A stretch of DNA of 39,535 nucleotides, taken from Chromatiales bacterium. GTDB lineage: Bacteria; Pseudomonadota; Gammaproteobacteria; Chromatiales; Chromatiaceae. The stretch spans positions 1-39,535 of the forward strand of contig JAKRWE010000007.1 in NCBI GenBank assembly GCA_024712425.1, read 5' to 3'. How positions within the stretch are numbered: the stretch's first letter is position 1; each line of letters opens with the position of its first letter. The notes beneath the pieces were generated by a model. The model made no database searches. It saw only the letters and a list, made by a program, of their open reading frames with translations, and was not told the origin of the DNA. The position numbers were made by a program, and so were the translations under genes. Below are positions 10,472-21,353 of the stretch, in pieces.

Positions 10472-11352
10472 ATGTCCTGGATACAAACCCACCTCGTCGT
10501 CGACAAATCGCGCGCACCGCTGATCGAGCTGTTGTTCGAGAACCTGGGCGCCTTGTCGATCACCTTGGGCGACGCGGGCGACGAGCCCATGCTCGAACCC
10601 GGACCGGGCGAGACGCCGCTGTGGTCCGCCACCCGGGTCACCGGACTGTTCAGCGGGGACACAGATACCGACCAGCTGCGCAGCCGCATCAACCAGGCCC
10701 TCGATCGCGAGACCGGGCGGCATCTGCAGCTGGAGGTACTGGAGGACCGGGACTGGGAGCGCGCCTGGCTGGAACGCTTCCGTCCCATGCGGTTTGGCGA
10801 ACGGCTGTGGATCTGCCCCACCGGGCATCGCGTGGAGCAGGCCGATGCGGTGATCGTCGACCTCGACCCGGGACTCGCCTTCGGCACCAGCACCCATCCC
10901 ACCACGGCCCTGTGCCTGGGCTGGCTCGACGGCGCCGACCTGGACGAAAAGACGGTCATCGATTTCGGCTGCGGCTCCGGCATACTGGCCATCGCCGCCC
11001 TGAAACTGGGCGCCGCACAGGCCATCGGCATCGATCATGACCCACAGGCCATCCTGGCCAGCCGCGAAAACGCCGGGCGCAACAGCGTCGCCGACAGGCT
11101 GACGCTGCAACTGGACACGGAACTCGATGCCCCGCCGGCACCGCTGGTGATCGCCAATATCCTGGCCAATGTGCTGATCGACCTGCAGACGGTGATTTCA
11201 TCACTGGTCGCTCCCCGGGGGGGGAACTGGTACTCTCGGGCATCCTGCAGGACCAGGCGGACGAGGTGATCGATGCCTACAGCGACACGTTGTCGTTTGC
11301 ACAACCCATCGAACAGGATGGCTGGGTGCTGCTGCACGCACGCCGTGCATGA
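10472..11352 (+). pseudogene. prmA: Ribosomal protein L11 methyltransferase, frameshifted
   Basis: PrmA trimethylates ribosomal protein L11 with S-adenosylmethionine. The first 250 or so residues are normal: MSWIQTHLVVDKSRAP at the start, LDPGLAFGTSTHPTT, the SAM-binding loop VIDFGCGSGILAIAA, and the substrate loop VIANILANVLI. At a run of four C and eight G (11213-11224) the frame is lost and would end at 11269. In the next frame the missing C-terminus resumes as GELVLSGILQDQADEV and runs to the stop at 11350-11352, giving roughly the normal 290-residue length. One missing base, or two extra, in the homopolymer explains this. Sequencing error is more likely than true loss. Confidence 0.9.
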
Positions 11353-11379
11353 GCGGCCGGCACCACGAGGCCGCACCCG

Positions 11380-12135
11380 ATGAAGGCGTCCTGCCCACAA
11401 TGCGGCACCACCTACAGAATCGACAAAAAGGCGATCCGCGAGGCACAGGGGATGGCGCGCTGCTTCAACTGCGGCCGGGTCTTCAACGCGCTGGACAGGC
11501 CGGACAGGGACGATAGCCCGCCACCCTCCCCCGCCCAGGTGTCGGATGCCAGATCGGGCACGCCAGCTGACGCTGAAACGCCGCTGCCGTTCGATATACC
11601 GGACGACCTGCCGGCACTCGAGGCCGCAGACGAGGTCGCCCTGGATGTGCGCGACACCCTGCATCCCAGCGGCCACCGCCGCGCCCCGTGGTGGCAGAAG
11701 CTGCTGGTGGTCCTGCTGCTCGTCGCCCTGCTGGCGCAGATCGCCTGGCTGCGTCGTGACCTGTGGATCCACCGCCCCGCCGCCATCCAGCTGTGCGCCT
11801 GGCTCGACTGCGAAGACACCCGGCAGGCAAGGCCGGACCTGTACCAGGTCGTGGAACGCGACATGCAGGCCGTAAGCGGCACCCCGCCGGCATTGCGTCT
11901 GTATCTGCGTTTCCGCAACGAGGCCGCCTTCCCCCAGCCACTACCCGATCTGCAACTGTCCCTGCTCGACAGCAATGGCAGCCTGGTCGCCCGGCGCACG
12001 CTGCGACCCGATAAGTACCTGCCGCCGGACTGGTCCGGGCCGGCCATCGCCACCCCCTCCGAAGTGATCACTATCGAGCTGACGATGGAGGATCCAGGGC
12101 CCCGGGTGCGCGGCTTCACCTTCGATTTTCTGTAA
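11380..12135 (+). CDS. Zinc-ribbon (MJ0042) and DUF3426 membrane protein
   Basis: The 251 residues begin with a zinc-ribbon of the MJ0042 type, with two CxxC knuckles CPQC (about 5-8) and CFNC (about 28-31). A Pro/Asp-rich linker and one membrane helix (LLVVLLLVALLAQIAWL, about 108-124) follow. The rest is a DUF3426 domain predicted to lie outside the cytoplasm, with segments such as LRLYLRFRNEAAFPQPLPDLQLSLLD. The function is unknown. The gene is regularly found between prmA and dusB in gammaproteobacteria, and it starts 27 bases after the prmA reading frame ends. Confidence 0.88.
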   Translation: MKASCPQCGTTYRIDKKAIREAQGMARCFNCGRVFNALDRPDRDDSPPPSPAQVSDARSGTPADAETPLPFDIPDDLPALEAADEVALDVRDTLHPSGHRRAPWWQKLLVVLLLVALLAQIAWLRRDLWIHRPAAIQLCAWLDCEDTRQARPDLYQVVERDMQAVSGTPPALRLYLRFRNEAAFPQPLPDLQLSLLDSNGSLVARRTLRPDKYLPPDWSGPAIATPSEVITIELTMEDPGPRVRGFTFDFL

Positions 12136-12160
12136 GGCTTCATGATACAAACACTGTCGC

Positions 12161-12188
12161 TTGCACTTCCCCGACAGGGGCGTAAACT
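12161..12188 (+). promoter_or_regulatory. Candidate sigma70 promoter of dusB-fis
   Basis: TTGCAC at 12161-12166 and TAAACT at 12183-12188 are separated by 16 bases. They lie 85 bases ahead of dusB in an otherwise unexplained intergenic region. The leader that would follow can form two hairpins, CCGTC/GACGG at 12199-12215 and ACGCGCC/GGCGCGT at 12221-12238. In enteric bacteria fis is transcribed from a promoter ahead of dusB, so the position is as expected. Confidence 0.5.
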
Positions 12189-12272
12189 TGCTCGTCCGCC
12201 GTCCGTAAGAGACGGATCCCACGCGCCGACAGGCGCGTTCCGGCAGAATAATTCGTACACCAAAGGGTCTCC

Positions 12273-13259
12273 ATGCAGATCGGCGGACATCTATTGCAGA
12301 ACGGGCTGATATTGGCCCCTATGGCCGGGGTTACCGACCGCCCCTTCCGCCAGCTGTGCCGCCGGCATGGCGCCGCGATGGCGGTCTCCGAGATGGTCAG
12401 CGCCGACACCAGCCTGTATGCCAGCCGCAAGACCCTCAAGCGCCTCGATCACCGCGGCGAGGACGATCCCATCTCGGTACAGATCCTGGGCAATGATCCG
12501 AAGCGCATGGCCGAGGCCGCCAGAATCAACGCCGACTGCGGCGCACAGATCATCGATATCAACATGGGCTGCCCCAAGAAGAAGGTCTGCCGCGTGGCGG
12601 CCGGCTCGGCGTTGATGCAGCACGAGCCCCTGGTCGGGCGTATCCTCGAGGCGGTTGTCGACGCGGTCGAGGTGCCGGTCACCCTCAAAACGCGCACCGG
12701 CTGGGACAGGGCGAACCGCAATGCCGTACGGATCGCACGCATCGCCGAGCAGTCAGGCATCCAGGCACTGGCCGTGCACGGGCGTACCCGCGCCTGCGGT
12801 TTCAGCGGCGAGGCCGAATACGACACCCTGCGGGCGGTCAAGCAGGCGGTGGCCATCCCGGTGATCGCGAACGGAGACATCGACACTCCGGTCAAGGCAC
12901 GCCAGGTGCTCGATACAACGGGCGCCGATGCCCTCATGATCGGGCGTGCAGCCCAGGGGCGGCCCTGGATCTTTGCCGAAATCGAACATTTTCTGAACAC
13001 CGGCCGGCCTCTTGCGCCGCCGACACCGGCCGAAATCAGGGACCTGCTGCTGGAACACCTGGATCAGCTGTATGCCTTCTACGGAAGCGAACACGGCGTA
13101 CGGGTGGCACGCAAGCACATCGCCTGGTACAGCCGCACCCAGGCCGGCAGCAATGCCTTCCGGGTGCGCATCAGCCAGGCACAAACCACCAAAGAACAGA
13201 ACAGGCTCATAAACGATTATTTCAACAGCCTGTCACCACAGGAGGAACAGGCGGCATGA
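12273..13259 (+). CDS. dusB: tRNA-dihydrouridine synthase B
   Basis: DusB reduces specific uridines of tRNA to dihydrouridine with FMN and NADPH. The 328 residues show the Dus TIM-barrel: LILAPMAGVTDRPFRQLCR at the start with the FMN-binding loop, ADCGAQIIDINMGCPKKKV with catalytic Cys100, LKTRTGWDR, LAVHGRTRACGFSGEAEYD, VIANGDIDTPVKARQVL and DALMIGRAAQGRPWIF. The stop overlaps the fis start as ATGA, so the two genes are translationally coupled, which is the conserved dusB-fis operon. Confidence 0.97.
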   Translation: MQIGGHLLQNGLILAPMAGVTDRPFRQLCRRHGAAMAVSEMVSADTSLYASRKTLKRLDHRGEDDPISVQILGNDPKRMAEAARINADCGAQIIDINMGCPKKKVCRVAAGSALMQHEPLVGRILEAVVDAVEVPVTLKTRTGWDRANRNAVRIARIAEQSGIQALAVHGRTRACGFSGEAEYDTLRAVKQAVAIPVIANGDIDTPVKARQVLDTTGADALMIGRAAQGRPWIFAEIEHFLNTGRPLAPPTPAEIRDLLLEHLDQLYAFYGSEHGVRVARKHIAWYSRTQAGSNAFRVRISQAQTTKEQNRLINDYFNSLSPQEEQAA

Positions 13260-13555
13260 GCATGCATATCGTCGACCCACAGCCGTACCCAGCAGGAAGT
13301 CACGCCATGAGCCGCAAGAAGAAATCACCCGAGCCACTGAGCGAACGGGTCCGCCAGTCCCTGGACGAGTATTTCGATCAACTCGACAGCACCGAGCCGA
13401 ACGAACTCTATCAACTGGTCATTGCCCAGACCGAACAGCCACTGTTCGAGCGGGTGATGCGCTATACCGGCGGCAACCAGACCAGGGCCGCAACCGTACT
13501 GGGCATCAGCCGTGCGACCCTGCGCAAGAAGCTGGCCCTGTATAATATCGACTGA
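13256..13555 (+). CDS. fis: DNA-binding protein Fis
   Basis: Fis is a dimeric nucleoid protein that bends DNA and activates rRNA and other growth-phase genes. The C-terminal helix-turn-helix is well conserved: LFERVMRYTGGNQTRAATVLGISRATLRKKLALYNID. At 99 residues from the ATG at 13256 the length matches the 98 residues of the enterobacterial protein, and an AGGAGG site lies ten bases upstream inside dusB. A second ATG at 13307 also has a weaker ribosome site and would give an 82-residue form lacking part of the N-terminal arm. I prefer the longer form. Confidence 0.93.
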   Translation: MSMHIVDPQPYPAGSHAMSRKKKSPEPLSERVRQSLDEYFDQLDSTEPNELYQLVIAQTEQPLFERVMRYTGGNQTRAATVLGISRATLRKKLALYNID

Positions 13556-13576
13556 TTTTTTCAAAGGTATCTGCCC

Positions 13577-15139
13577 ATGCCCTCCATCACCCGAGCCCTG
13601 ATCAGCGTTTCCGACAAGACCGGCGTGGTCGAATTCGCACGCGACCTGGCACAAGCCGGCGTCGAGATCCTGTCCACCGGCGGCACCGCGCGCCTGCTGC
13701 GCGAGAACGCCATCGAGGTCATGGAGGTCAGCGACTACACCGGCTTTCCCGAGATGATGGACGGACGGGTCAAGACCCTGCATCCCAAGATCCATGGCGG
13801 CATCCTCGGGCGCCGCGGCACCGACGACGAGGTCATGGAAGAGCACAGTATCGGCCGCATCGACCTCGTGGCAGTCAACCTCTATCCCTTCCAGCAGGCC
13901 GTGGCCGACCCGGACTGCAGCCTGGAGAACGCCATCGAGAACATCGATATCGGCGGACCCACCATGATCCGCGCAGCGGCCAAGAACCACCGCGACGTGG
14001 CGGTGATCGTCGATCCGCACGACTATGGGCGGGTGATCCAGGAGATGCGCGGGAACAATGGCGAGGTCAGCAGCACCACCTGTTTCGAACTGGCGGTCAA
14101 GACCTTCGAGCACACCGCGCAGTACGACGGCGCCATCGCCAATTACCTGGGCGCCATCAATCCGGATGGCACACGCGAAGACTTCCCGCGCACCATCAAC
14201 CTGCAGTTCCGCCAGGCGCAGGGCATGCGCTATGGCGAAAACCCGCACCAGAAGGCCGCCTTCTACGTCGAGCAGGACATCGAGGAATCCAGCATCGCCA
14301 CCGCGCACCAGTTGCAGGGCAAAGAGCTCTCCTACAACAACATCGGCGATACCGATGCCGCCCTGGAATGCGTCAAGCAGTTCGACGAGGGCCCGGCCTG
14401 CGTGATCGTCAAGCACGCCAATCCCTGCGGCGTCGCCATCGGCGACAACCTGCTGGAGGCCTATGACCGGGCCTACAGCACGGATCCCGAATCGGCCTTC
14501 GGCGGCATCATCGCCTTCAACGGCGAACTCGACGGCGAGACCGCCCAGACCATCGTCGACCGTCAGTTCGTCGAGGTCATCATCGCCCCGACCGTATCCG
14601 CCGAGGCCATCGAGGCGGTCAGCGCCAAGAAGAACGTGCGCCTGCTCGCCTGCGGCGAGTGGGCGGCGGAATCGCTGCACCGGCTCGACTACAAGCGCGT
14701 CAATGGCGGCCTGCTGGTACAGGACGCCGACCTGCAGCTGCTCAACGAGACCCGCGTAGTGACCGAACGCCAGCCCACCGAGGCGGAGATGCGCGACCTG
14801 CTGTTCAGCTGGCGGGTGGCCAAGTTCGTCAAGTCCAACGCCATCGTGTACGGGCGCGACGACATGACCATCGGCGTGGGCGCAGGCCAGATGAGCCGGG
14901 TCAATTCAGCGCGCATCGCCGGCATCAAGGCCGAGCATGCCGGCCTGGCGGTAAAAGGCTCGGTCATGGCATCAGACGCATTCTTCCCCTTCCGCGACGG
15001 TATCGACAATGCCGCCGAAGCCGGCATCGCGGCCGTGATCCAGCCCGGCGGCTCGATGCGCGACGAGGAGGTCATCACCGCGGCCAACGAGCACGGCATG
15101 GCCATGGTGTTTACCGGCATGCGCCACTTCCGTCACTGA
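13577..15139 (+). CDS. purH: Bifunctional AICAR transformylase / IMP cyclohydrolase
   Basis: PurH performs the last two steps of IMP synthesis. The 520 residues hold the N-terminal MGS-like cyclohydrolase domain ([58 protein letters not shown]) and the transformylase domain with the catalytic KHANPCG motif near residue 275 and the C-terminal ending [10 protein letters not shown]. It closes the run of housekeeping genes. In most gammaproteobacteria purD follows, but here the next gene is norD on the opposite strand, 28 bases away with no clear terminator between. Confidence 0.98.
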   Translation: MPSITRALISVSDKTGVVEFARDLAQAGVEILSTGGTARLLRENAIEVMEVSDYTGFPEMMDGRVKTLHPKIHGGILGRRGTDDEVMEEHSIGRIDLVAVNLYPFQQAVADPDCSLENAIENIDIGGPTMIRAAAKNHRDVAVIVDPHDYGRVIQEMRGNNGEVSSTTCFELAVKTFEHTAQYDGAIANYLGAINPDGTREDFPRTINLQFRQAQGMRYGENPHQKAAFYVEQDIEESSIATAHQLQGKELSYNNIGDTDAALECVKQFDEGPACVIVKHANPCGVAIGDNLLEAYDRAYSTDPESAFGGIIAFNGELDGETAQTIVDRQFVEVIIAPTVSAEAIEAVSAKKNVRLLACGEWAAESLHRLDYKRVNGGLLVQDADLQLLNETRVVTERQPTEAEMRDLLFSWRVAKFVKSNAIVYGRDDMTIGVGAGQMSRVNSARIAGIKAEHAGLAVKGSVMASDAFFPFRDGIDNAAEAGIAAVIQPGGSMRDEEVITAANEHGMAMVFTGMRHFRH

Positions 15140-15167
15140 GCGGAGCGGGCGGGCCGGGGTGGCGAGA

Positions 15168-17006
15168 TCAGGAATTGACCGTCAGGCGCGCATACAGCAA
15201 CGGTAATTCCCTGGGCAGGTCCGAGGGTTGCCGTATCACCACATAACCGCCCTTGCCGAACAGGTAGGGCAGGTAATCATTGCCCTTGGCGTCGATGGTC
15301 ACGCAAAAGGGCTGCAGCCCGAGACGACGCGCCTCGATCACCGCCTGACGGGTATCCTCGATACCGTAGCGCCCCTCGTACTGATCCAGGTCATTGGGCT
15401 TGCCATCGGTCAGCACCAGCAACAGGCGCCGCCCACCCGGCTGCTTGGCCAGCAGTTCACTGCCATAACGCAGGGCCGCGCCCATGCGGGTGTAATAACC
15501 GGGGCGGATGGCCTGGATCCGGCCACGTCCCGCCCCACCGTGGGTCTCGTCGAAATCCTTCAGCATATGCACCCGCACCGGGTCACGCTTGCGCGAGGAG
15601 AAGCCATAGAGCCCGAAGCGATCGCCGGTGGCCGCCAACGACTCGGCAAACAGGAACAGGCTGTCACGGATCACGTCGATGACCCGCTGCTCGTCGTCCA
15701 CCCAGGTGTCGGTGGACAATGAGAGGTCCGCCATCAGGGCGCACACCAGGTCGCGCGCACCACTGCGCATCTCCCGATACAGGCGGTCATCCTGCACCGC
15801 CAGGCCGGCAGCCCGGTCACTGGCAAAGCGCAGGTAGGCATCCAGGTCGACATCCTGTCCATCCGGCTGGCCCCGGTACCAGACACGCGCGGGCGCCAGC
15901 GCCTGGAACTGGGCACGCAGCTGCCGCGCGGTCCGTTGCAGCCGTTCCGGCAGCTCGACGGCCGGCGCATCGGCGGCCATCATGGGCACGATACGGCAAC
16001 GCCCGGGCAGCAGTCGCCGCTGTTTCCAGTCCCATTCGGGGACCAGGATCCCACCATCCAGGATCTGGTCATCCGAGGAATCCGGCGGCAGATCGAGATC
16101 GAATCTCAGGGTGAGTTTGGCCCGCTTTCCGCCCCGGCTCACCGCCAGCCGGTCCAGATCACGCGCGATATCCTCGGCCCGATCGGCATCCTCCTCGTCC
16201 TCGCTGCCCCGGTCCACCTTGACGAACTCGCCCCAAGTGAAGATGTTCTCCATGCGCACGGTGACCAGTCCGCGGTCACTGTCCGGCTGCTCGGTACGCT
16301 CTGCCTGGCGATGCAGCTGCTCCACCTCCTGTTGCCTCGATTCAGCAGACCCGACATCATCCGTATCGTCCACCGCCTCGCCACCGGCCGGCATGCCCGG
16401 CGGGTCGGGATGCAGCCACAGCGGAACCGGTTGAGGCGGACGGCGCGGCGGCGGCAACCGCTGCACCGATCCCGGCTCCTGCAATGCCCGGCGTATCGCC
16501 TCCTCCGCCCGCGCCTCGTCCGCTGGCAGGCGCTCAGGGACCGGACGGGTCCCGATATGTGCCTCGACCAGGCGCCGGTAACGCGATTTCAGCCCCGGAA
16601 AGCGTCTCAGCGTTTGCACCACCCAGGCCTGGTTGTCCACCAGCCAGTCACCACCCGTCTCGTCGACGCCGGCCGCGAGGGCCGCCAGCCACAGGTAGAG
16701 ATCACGGTTCAGCTCCCGGCTGGGCATCCAGTCGATTTGCGCAGGCAGGCGCAGGAACTGCTCATCACGCCACGCCAGGCTAACCTTGCTGTGGCTGCCT
16801 GCCAGACGCTGCAACCAGCTCCGGCGCGCGCCATGTTCGCTGGCCTCGGCGCTGGTAATCTGCAGCCCGCCATCGCCGCCCAGCGCACGAAACAACACGC
16901 TGACCGTCTGTTCGACCTCCGGCAGCGGCACCGCCGCCTGCGGGAAATGTGTCTCGGCAAGGCGAGTGATCAGGCGATGCCAAAGTGCGCCGACATGCTC
17001 CTCCAT
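15168..17006 (-). CDS. norD: Nitric oxide reductase activation protein NorD
   Basis: NorD is a cytoplasmic von Willebrand A protein that works with the AAA ATPase NorQ to activate NO reductase, probably by helping insert the active-site iron. The 612 residues equal the length of well-studied homologues. The C-terminal VWA domain carries the metal-ion site [21 protein letters not shown] (a DxSxS motif), then [17 protein letters not shown] and [21 protein letters not shown]. The middle is acidic and Arg-rich. It starts immediately after the stop of the preceding small membrane gene (TGA then ATG), which makes it the last gene of the norEFQ-orf-norD operon. Confidence 0.93.
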   Translation of the reverse strand: MEEHVGALWHRLITRLAETHFPQAAVPLPEVEQTVSVLFRALGGDGGLQITSAEASEHGARRSWLQRLAGSHSKVSLAWRDEQFLRLPAQIDWMPSRELNRDLYLWLAALAAGVDETGGDWLVDNQAWVVQTLRRFPGLKSRYRRLVEAHIGTRPVPERLPADEARAEEAIRRALQEPGSVQRLPPPRRPPQPVPLWLHPDPPGMPAGGEAVDDTDDVGSAESRQQEVEQLHRQAERTEQPDSDRGLVTVRMENIFTWGEFVKVDRGSEDEEDADRAEDIARDLDRLAVSRGGKRAKLTLRFDLDLPPDSSDDQILDGGILVPEWDWKQRRLLPGRCRIVPMMAADAPAVELPERLQRTARQLRAQFQALAPARVWYRGQPDGQDVDLDAYLRFASDRAAGLAVQDDRLYREMRSGARDLVCALMADLSLSTDTWVDDEQRVIDVIRDSLFLFAESLAATGDRFGLYGFSSRKRDPVRVHMLKDFDETHGGAGRGRIQAIRPGYYTRMGAALRYGSELLAKQPGGRRLLLVLTDGKPNDLDQYEGRYGIEDTRQAVIEARRLGLQPFCVTIDAKGNDYLPYLFGKGGYVVIRQPSDLPRELPLLYARLTVNS

Positions 17007-17417
17007 TCAACCTGCCCCTTCGCAACCGGCCGGGAGGGGGCGGCCCACCAGGGGAAAGCGCCAGCACTGACCGGCCATCGCCTTGGCCAGGCCATAGGCG
17101 CCGAATACCACCAGCATCGAATGAACCAGGGTGAAATAGGTGATCACGACCACCCAGACATGTGGCCCCCGGTAACCGCCCAGAAACAGGATCATTAGGT
17201 TGACCAGCACCAGCAGCAGGCCGCCCCACAGGCTGGCCGAGACGGTCTGCGAAAGGTGCGCCCTGGCCAGTGCGGCTGCGCTGCCGCGCCCCTTCCACCA
17301 CAGCCATAGCAGCACCACGAAGCAGAAACCGGGCAACAGCAACAGGTTTGCAAGGTACAGCGCCTCGGCGAATACCGCGACCCCCTGCCCGCGCCCTGCG
17401 TCACCCGAGGCTGGCAT
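17007..17417 (-). CDS. Small membrane protein between norQ and norD, function unknown
   Basis: I do not recognise this 136-residue protein. It has about three or four hydrophobic segments: ALYLANLLLLPGFCFVVLLWLWW, a central SLWGGLLLVLVNLMILFLGG, and HVWVVVITYFTLVHSMLVVFGAYGLA. The loops between them are short and basic (KGRGSAAALARAH). The start overlaps the end of norQ by 17 bases and its stop abuts norD, so it is translated with both. The position suggests a partner in NO-reductase maturation or a membrane anchor for the NorQ-NorD pair, but this is inference from context only. Confidence 0.75.
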   Translation of the reverse strand: MPASGDAGRGQGVAVFAEALYLANLLLLPGFCFVVLLWLWWKGRGSAAALARAHLSQTVSASLWGGLLLVLVNLMILFLGGYRGPHVWVVVITYFTLVHSMLVVFGAYGLAKAMAGQCWRFPLVGRPLPAGCEGAG

Positions 17418-18219
17418 CCACGACCTCCATCAACGCCTGCAGGGTGACGTCATCATCGGTCAGCGGCTCCACCAGCGCCGCCTGGCAGGCCTCGCGCAGG
17501 TCGAAGCCGCTCTGGATCAGGGTTGCCGCATACACCAGCAGGCGCGTGGAGGCCGCCTCCTCGAGATCGTGATCCTTGAGTGCGCGCAACGCATTGGCCA
17601 GGCGAACCAGCCGCGCCCCGGTCTCCCCGTCGATGCCAGTCTCTCCCTGCACCACCTCGAGTTCCAGGTCAGGATCCGGAAAATCGAAGCTCATGGCCAG
17701 GAAGCGCTGCCGGGTGGAGGGTTTCATGCCCTTGAGCAGGTTCTGGTAACCGGGATTGTAGGACACCACCAGCATGAACTCGGGCGGCGCCTGCAGGGTC
17801 TCCCCGGTACGCTCCAATGGCAGGATGCGCCGGTCGTCGGTCAGGGGATGCAGGACCACCGTGGTGTCCTTGCGCGCCTCCACCACCTCGTCCAGGTAGC
17901 AGATCGCACCCTCACGCACCGCGCGGGTCAGCGGTCCGTCGCTCCAGTAGGTACCGCCCTCGCCGATCAGGTGCCGGCCGACCAGGTCGGCAGCGGTGAG
18001 GTCGTCGTGGCAGGCCACGGTATACAGGGGACGTCCCAGACGGGCCGCCATGTACTGTACGAAACGGGTCTTGCCGCACCCGGTCGACCCCTTGATCAGC
18101 ACCGGCAACTGGTGTTTCCAGGCGCGTTCGAACAGGGCCACCTCGTTGCCGTGCTCCCGGTAGAACGGCAGATCTGTCATCTCTTCTTCCGCCGCCGTGT
18201 GCAGCCCGCTCTTCGTCAT
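17401..18219 (-). CDS. norQ: AAA ATPase NorQ (CbbQ/NirQ family)
   Basis: NorQ is a MoxR/CbbQ-type AAA+ ATPase that remodels or activates NO reductase together with NorD. The 272 residues contain Walker A GSTGCGKT (44-51), sensor and Walker B region GAICYLDEVVEARKDTT, the arginine-rich loop STRQRFLAMSFDFPDPDLE, and the CbbQ C-terminal lid ending near VDASLG. The start at 18219 follows a GGGGGA ribosome site lying over the end of norF. Related ATPases activate RuBisCO (CbbQ), but the neighbours here fix it as the NO-reductase version. Confidence 0.94.
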   Translation of the reverse strand: MTKSGLHTAAEEEMTDLPFYREHGNEVALFERAWKHQLPVLIKGSTGCGKTRFVQYMAARLGRPLYTVACHDDLTAADLVGRHLIGEGGTYWSDGPLTRAVREGAICYLDEVVEARKDTTVVLHPLTDDRRILPLERTGETLQAPPEFMLVVSYNPGYQNLLKGMKPSTRQRFLAMSFDFPDPDLELEVVQGETGIDGETGARLVRLANALRALKDHDLEEAASTRLLVYAATLIQSGFDLREACQAALVEPLTDDDVTLQALMEVVDASLG

Positions 18220-18220
18220 G

Positions 18221-18508
18221 CTATCCCCCGTTCGTGATCATGAATGCGCTCCCCACCAGTGCCGCTATCAACAGCAGCCATACCGTCACCGCCCAGCGCC
18301 AGAATCCGCTGACACCCCGCAGGGCCATGAACCAGTCACCGATGAACTGCCCCTTGACCAGGGCCACGCCCAGCACCAGGAGGCTGGCCCCCAGACCGTG
18401 CAGCCCGAACCGCGCCACACCCCAGGTAAACAGCGTCAGCGCACATAACAGAAGATAGACCAGTGTGGGTCCACGCATCGAGGGACGTTGTGATGTTTGA
18501 CTGCTCAT
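18221..18508 (-). CDS. norF: NorF-type cytochrome c oxidase subunit IV-like membrane protein
   Basis: This 95-residue protein has three membrane segments: LVYLLLCALTLFTWGVARF, ASLLVLGVALVKGQFIGDWFMAL and WAVTVWLLLIAALVGSAFM. It matches the prokaryotic cytochrome oxidase subunit IV family, in which NorF falls; the charged 'VKGQFIGDWFM' between helices is a family mark. Homologues accompany NorE and are needed for full NO-reductase activity without being part of the purified enzyme. The ATG at 18508 overlaps the norE stop as ATGA, and I prefer it to the longer open frame that reaches 18544. Confidence 0.82.
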   Translation of the reverse strand: MSSQTSQRPSMRGPTLVYLLLCALTLFTWGVARFGLHGLGASLLVLGVALVKGQFIGDWFMALRGVSGFWRWAVTVWLLLIAALVGSAFMITNGG

Positions 18509-19107
18509 TGCATTACATACACCAGCGGGAAGAGGACCATCCATACCAAGTCGACCATGTGCCAGTAGCTGGCGCCACTTTCGATATCGGTATACTCCTG
18601 TGCGTCATAGTGCCCTCTTCCCGTTCGGACTGCCAACACGATGAGCACGATCATGCCCAGGATCACGTGCATGAAATGGAAAAAGGTCAGCGACAGGTAG
18701 AACATATAGAAGGTGTTGGTGCTGAGCCGGACACCCTCCTCGAAATGATGGGCATATTCATGGCCCTTGATGAGCAGAAACAGCATGGCCATGCCCACCG
18801 CCGCCCACAGCCAGCGGGACGAGGTGCGGGTGTTGCCCAGCTGAATGGCACCGACGGCCCGCGCCACGAGATAACTGGCCGTGATCAGCACCAGGGTATT
18901 GGCCAGGGCAGAATTGCGATCCAGGGTGGCCTGGTAGGTGTTGAACAACTCGACGTGGTGGGCCCGGGTGAAGGCATAGGCCGCGAAAAAGACAGCAAAT
19001 ACCGACAGTTCGGCGAGGATGAAGATCCACAGCGCCAGGTCACCAGGGGGATAGCGACGAACTCCGGCTTCCATGTTCTGGGTTTCTACAGCAGCGGCCA
19101 TCTCCAT
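18505..19107 (-). CDS. norE: NorE-type cytochrome c oxidase subunit III-like protein
   Basis: The 200 residues form five predicted membrane helices in the cytochrome oxidase subunit III fold: LALWIFILAELSVFAVFFAAYAF, ANTLVLITASYLVARAVGAIQLG, WLWAAVGMAMLFLLIKGHEYAHHFEEG, TFYMFYLSLTFFHFMHVILGMIVLIVLAV, and YWHMVDLVWMVLFPLVYV. The glutamate in 'KGHEYAHHFEEG' and the histidines in 'FFHFMHVILG' are conserved in the family. In nor clusters this is NorE, an accessory membrane protein. It is the first gene of norEFQ-orf-norD and has a GAGG ribosome site. No DNR-type box was found upstream. Confidence 0.88.
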   Translation of the reverse strand: MEMAAAVETQNMEAGVRRYPPGDLALWIFILAELSVFAVFFAAYAFTRAHHVELFNTYQATLDRNSALANTLVLITASYLVARAVGAIQLGNTRTSSRWLWAAVGMAMLFLLIKGHEYAHHFEEGVRLSTNTFYMFYLSLTFFHFMHVILGMIVLIVLAVRTGRGHYDAQEYTDIESGASYWHMVDLVWMVLFPLVYVMQ

Positions 19108-19170
19108 GCCCGAACCTCGTTGATAATGGATTGATCACATTCTGGCACCAACCCGCCAGACCCAACATTT

Positions 19171-19334
19171 CAGGGTAACGTCATCTAACTCGGGTGAGGC
19201 GGGTGGTCTGCTCGGAAAACTTCGGCGGCAGGGATGCCATCGTAGAGCCTACATGGATGTATTCACGGCGTTTTTCCGGGCAGACCACCCGCCTCACTTT
19301 TCAGTGAGTTGCGAACTTAGATGACGGGACCCTG
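19171..19334. repeat. 164-bp imperfect palindrome upstream of norE
   Basis: This fills most of the 333-base gap between norB and norE. Outer arms CAGGGTAACGTCATCTAA (19171-19188) and 19317-19334 match at 16 of 18 positions. Inner arms 19194-19220 and 19270-19297 (GTGAGGCGGGTGGTCTGC and onward) pair almost fully. The loop contains GAGCCTACATGGATGTATTC at 19255 and before, a wording I recall from dispersed repeats in several proteobacteria, though I cannot verify this. It has no open frame and no transposase. It is either a miniature mobile element or an unusually large RNA hairpin. Confidence 0.75.
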
Positions 19335-19388
19335 CCCGACATTTAGAAATCGTAAAACCCTGCTGTCTTAAGGGTAATCGCCAGGCCC

Positions 19389-19417
19389 AAAAAAACCCGG
19401 CACCTCGCGGTGCCGGG
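19389..19417 (-). terminator. Intrinsic terminator of norCB
   Basis: Read on the minus strand, a perfect stem CCCGGCACC/GGTGCCGGG (19396-19417, loop of four) is followed by seven T. It begins about 23 bases after the norB stop. It ends the norCB transcript before norE and separates the structural genes from the accessory operon. Confidence 0.9.
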
Positions 19418-19440
19418 TTGCTTGGCGCCGGGGATGGCTG

Positions 19441-21290
<1,850 letters not shown>

Positions 21291-21353
21291 TGTTGCCCCC
21301 TTCAAGCAGTGATTAAGGTGATCCCATTTCATCCAAGTCCTGAGGGATTTCCC

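Noticed and set aside
11213..11224. Programmed ribosomal frameshifting in prmA
   Set aside because: PrmA is a single-frame gene in all relatives I know of, and the other homopolymer break in this window suggests a sequencing error instead.
17401..18219. Calling the AAA ATPase CbbQ, a RuBisCO activase
   Set aside because: No RuBisCO genes are near; neighbours are all NO-reductase genes.
18221..19107. A cytochrome c oxidase operon based on subunit III- and IV-like genes
   Set aside because: No oxidase subunits I or II are present, and NorE and NorF have these folds in nor clusters.
19120..19140. Two TTGAT half sites just upstream of norE as a DNR box
   Set aside because: They are direct repeats at the wrong spacing, not the inverted TTGAT-N4-ATCAA arrangement.
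19171..19334. The palindrome as a CRISPR array or phage attachment site
   Set aside because: There is no series of regularly spaced direct repeats, no cas gene, no integrase and no tRNA.
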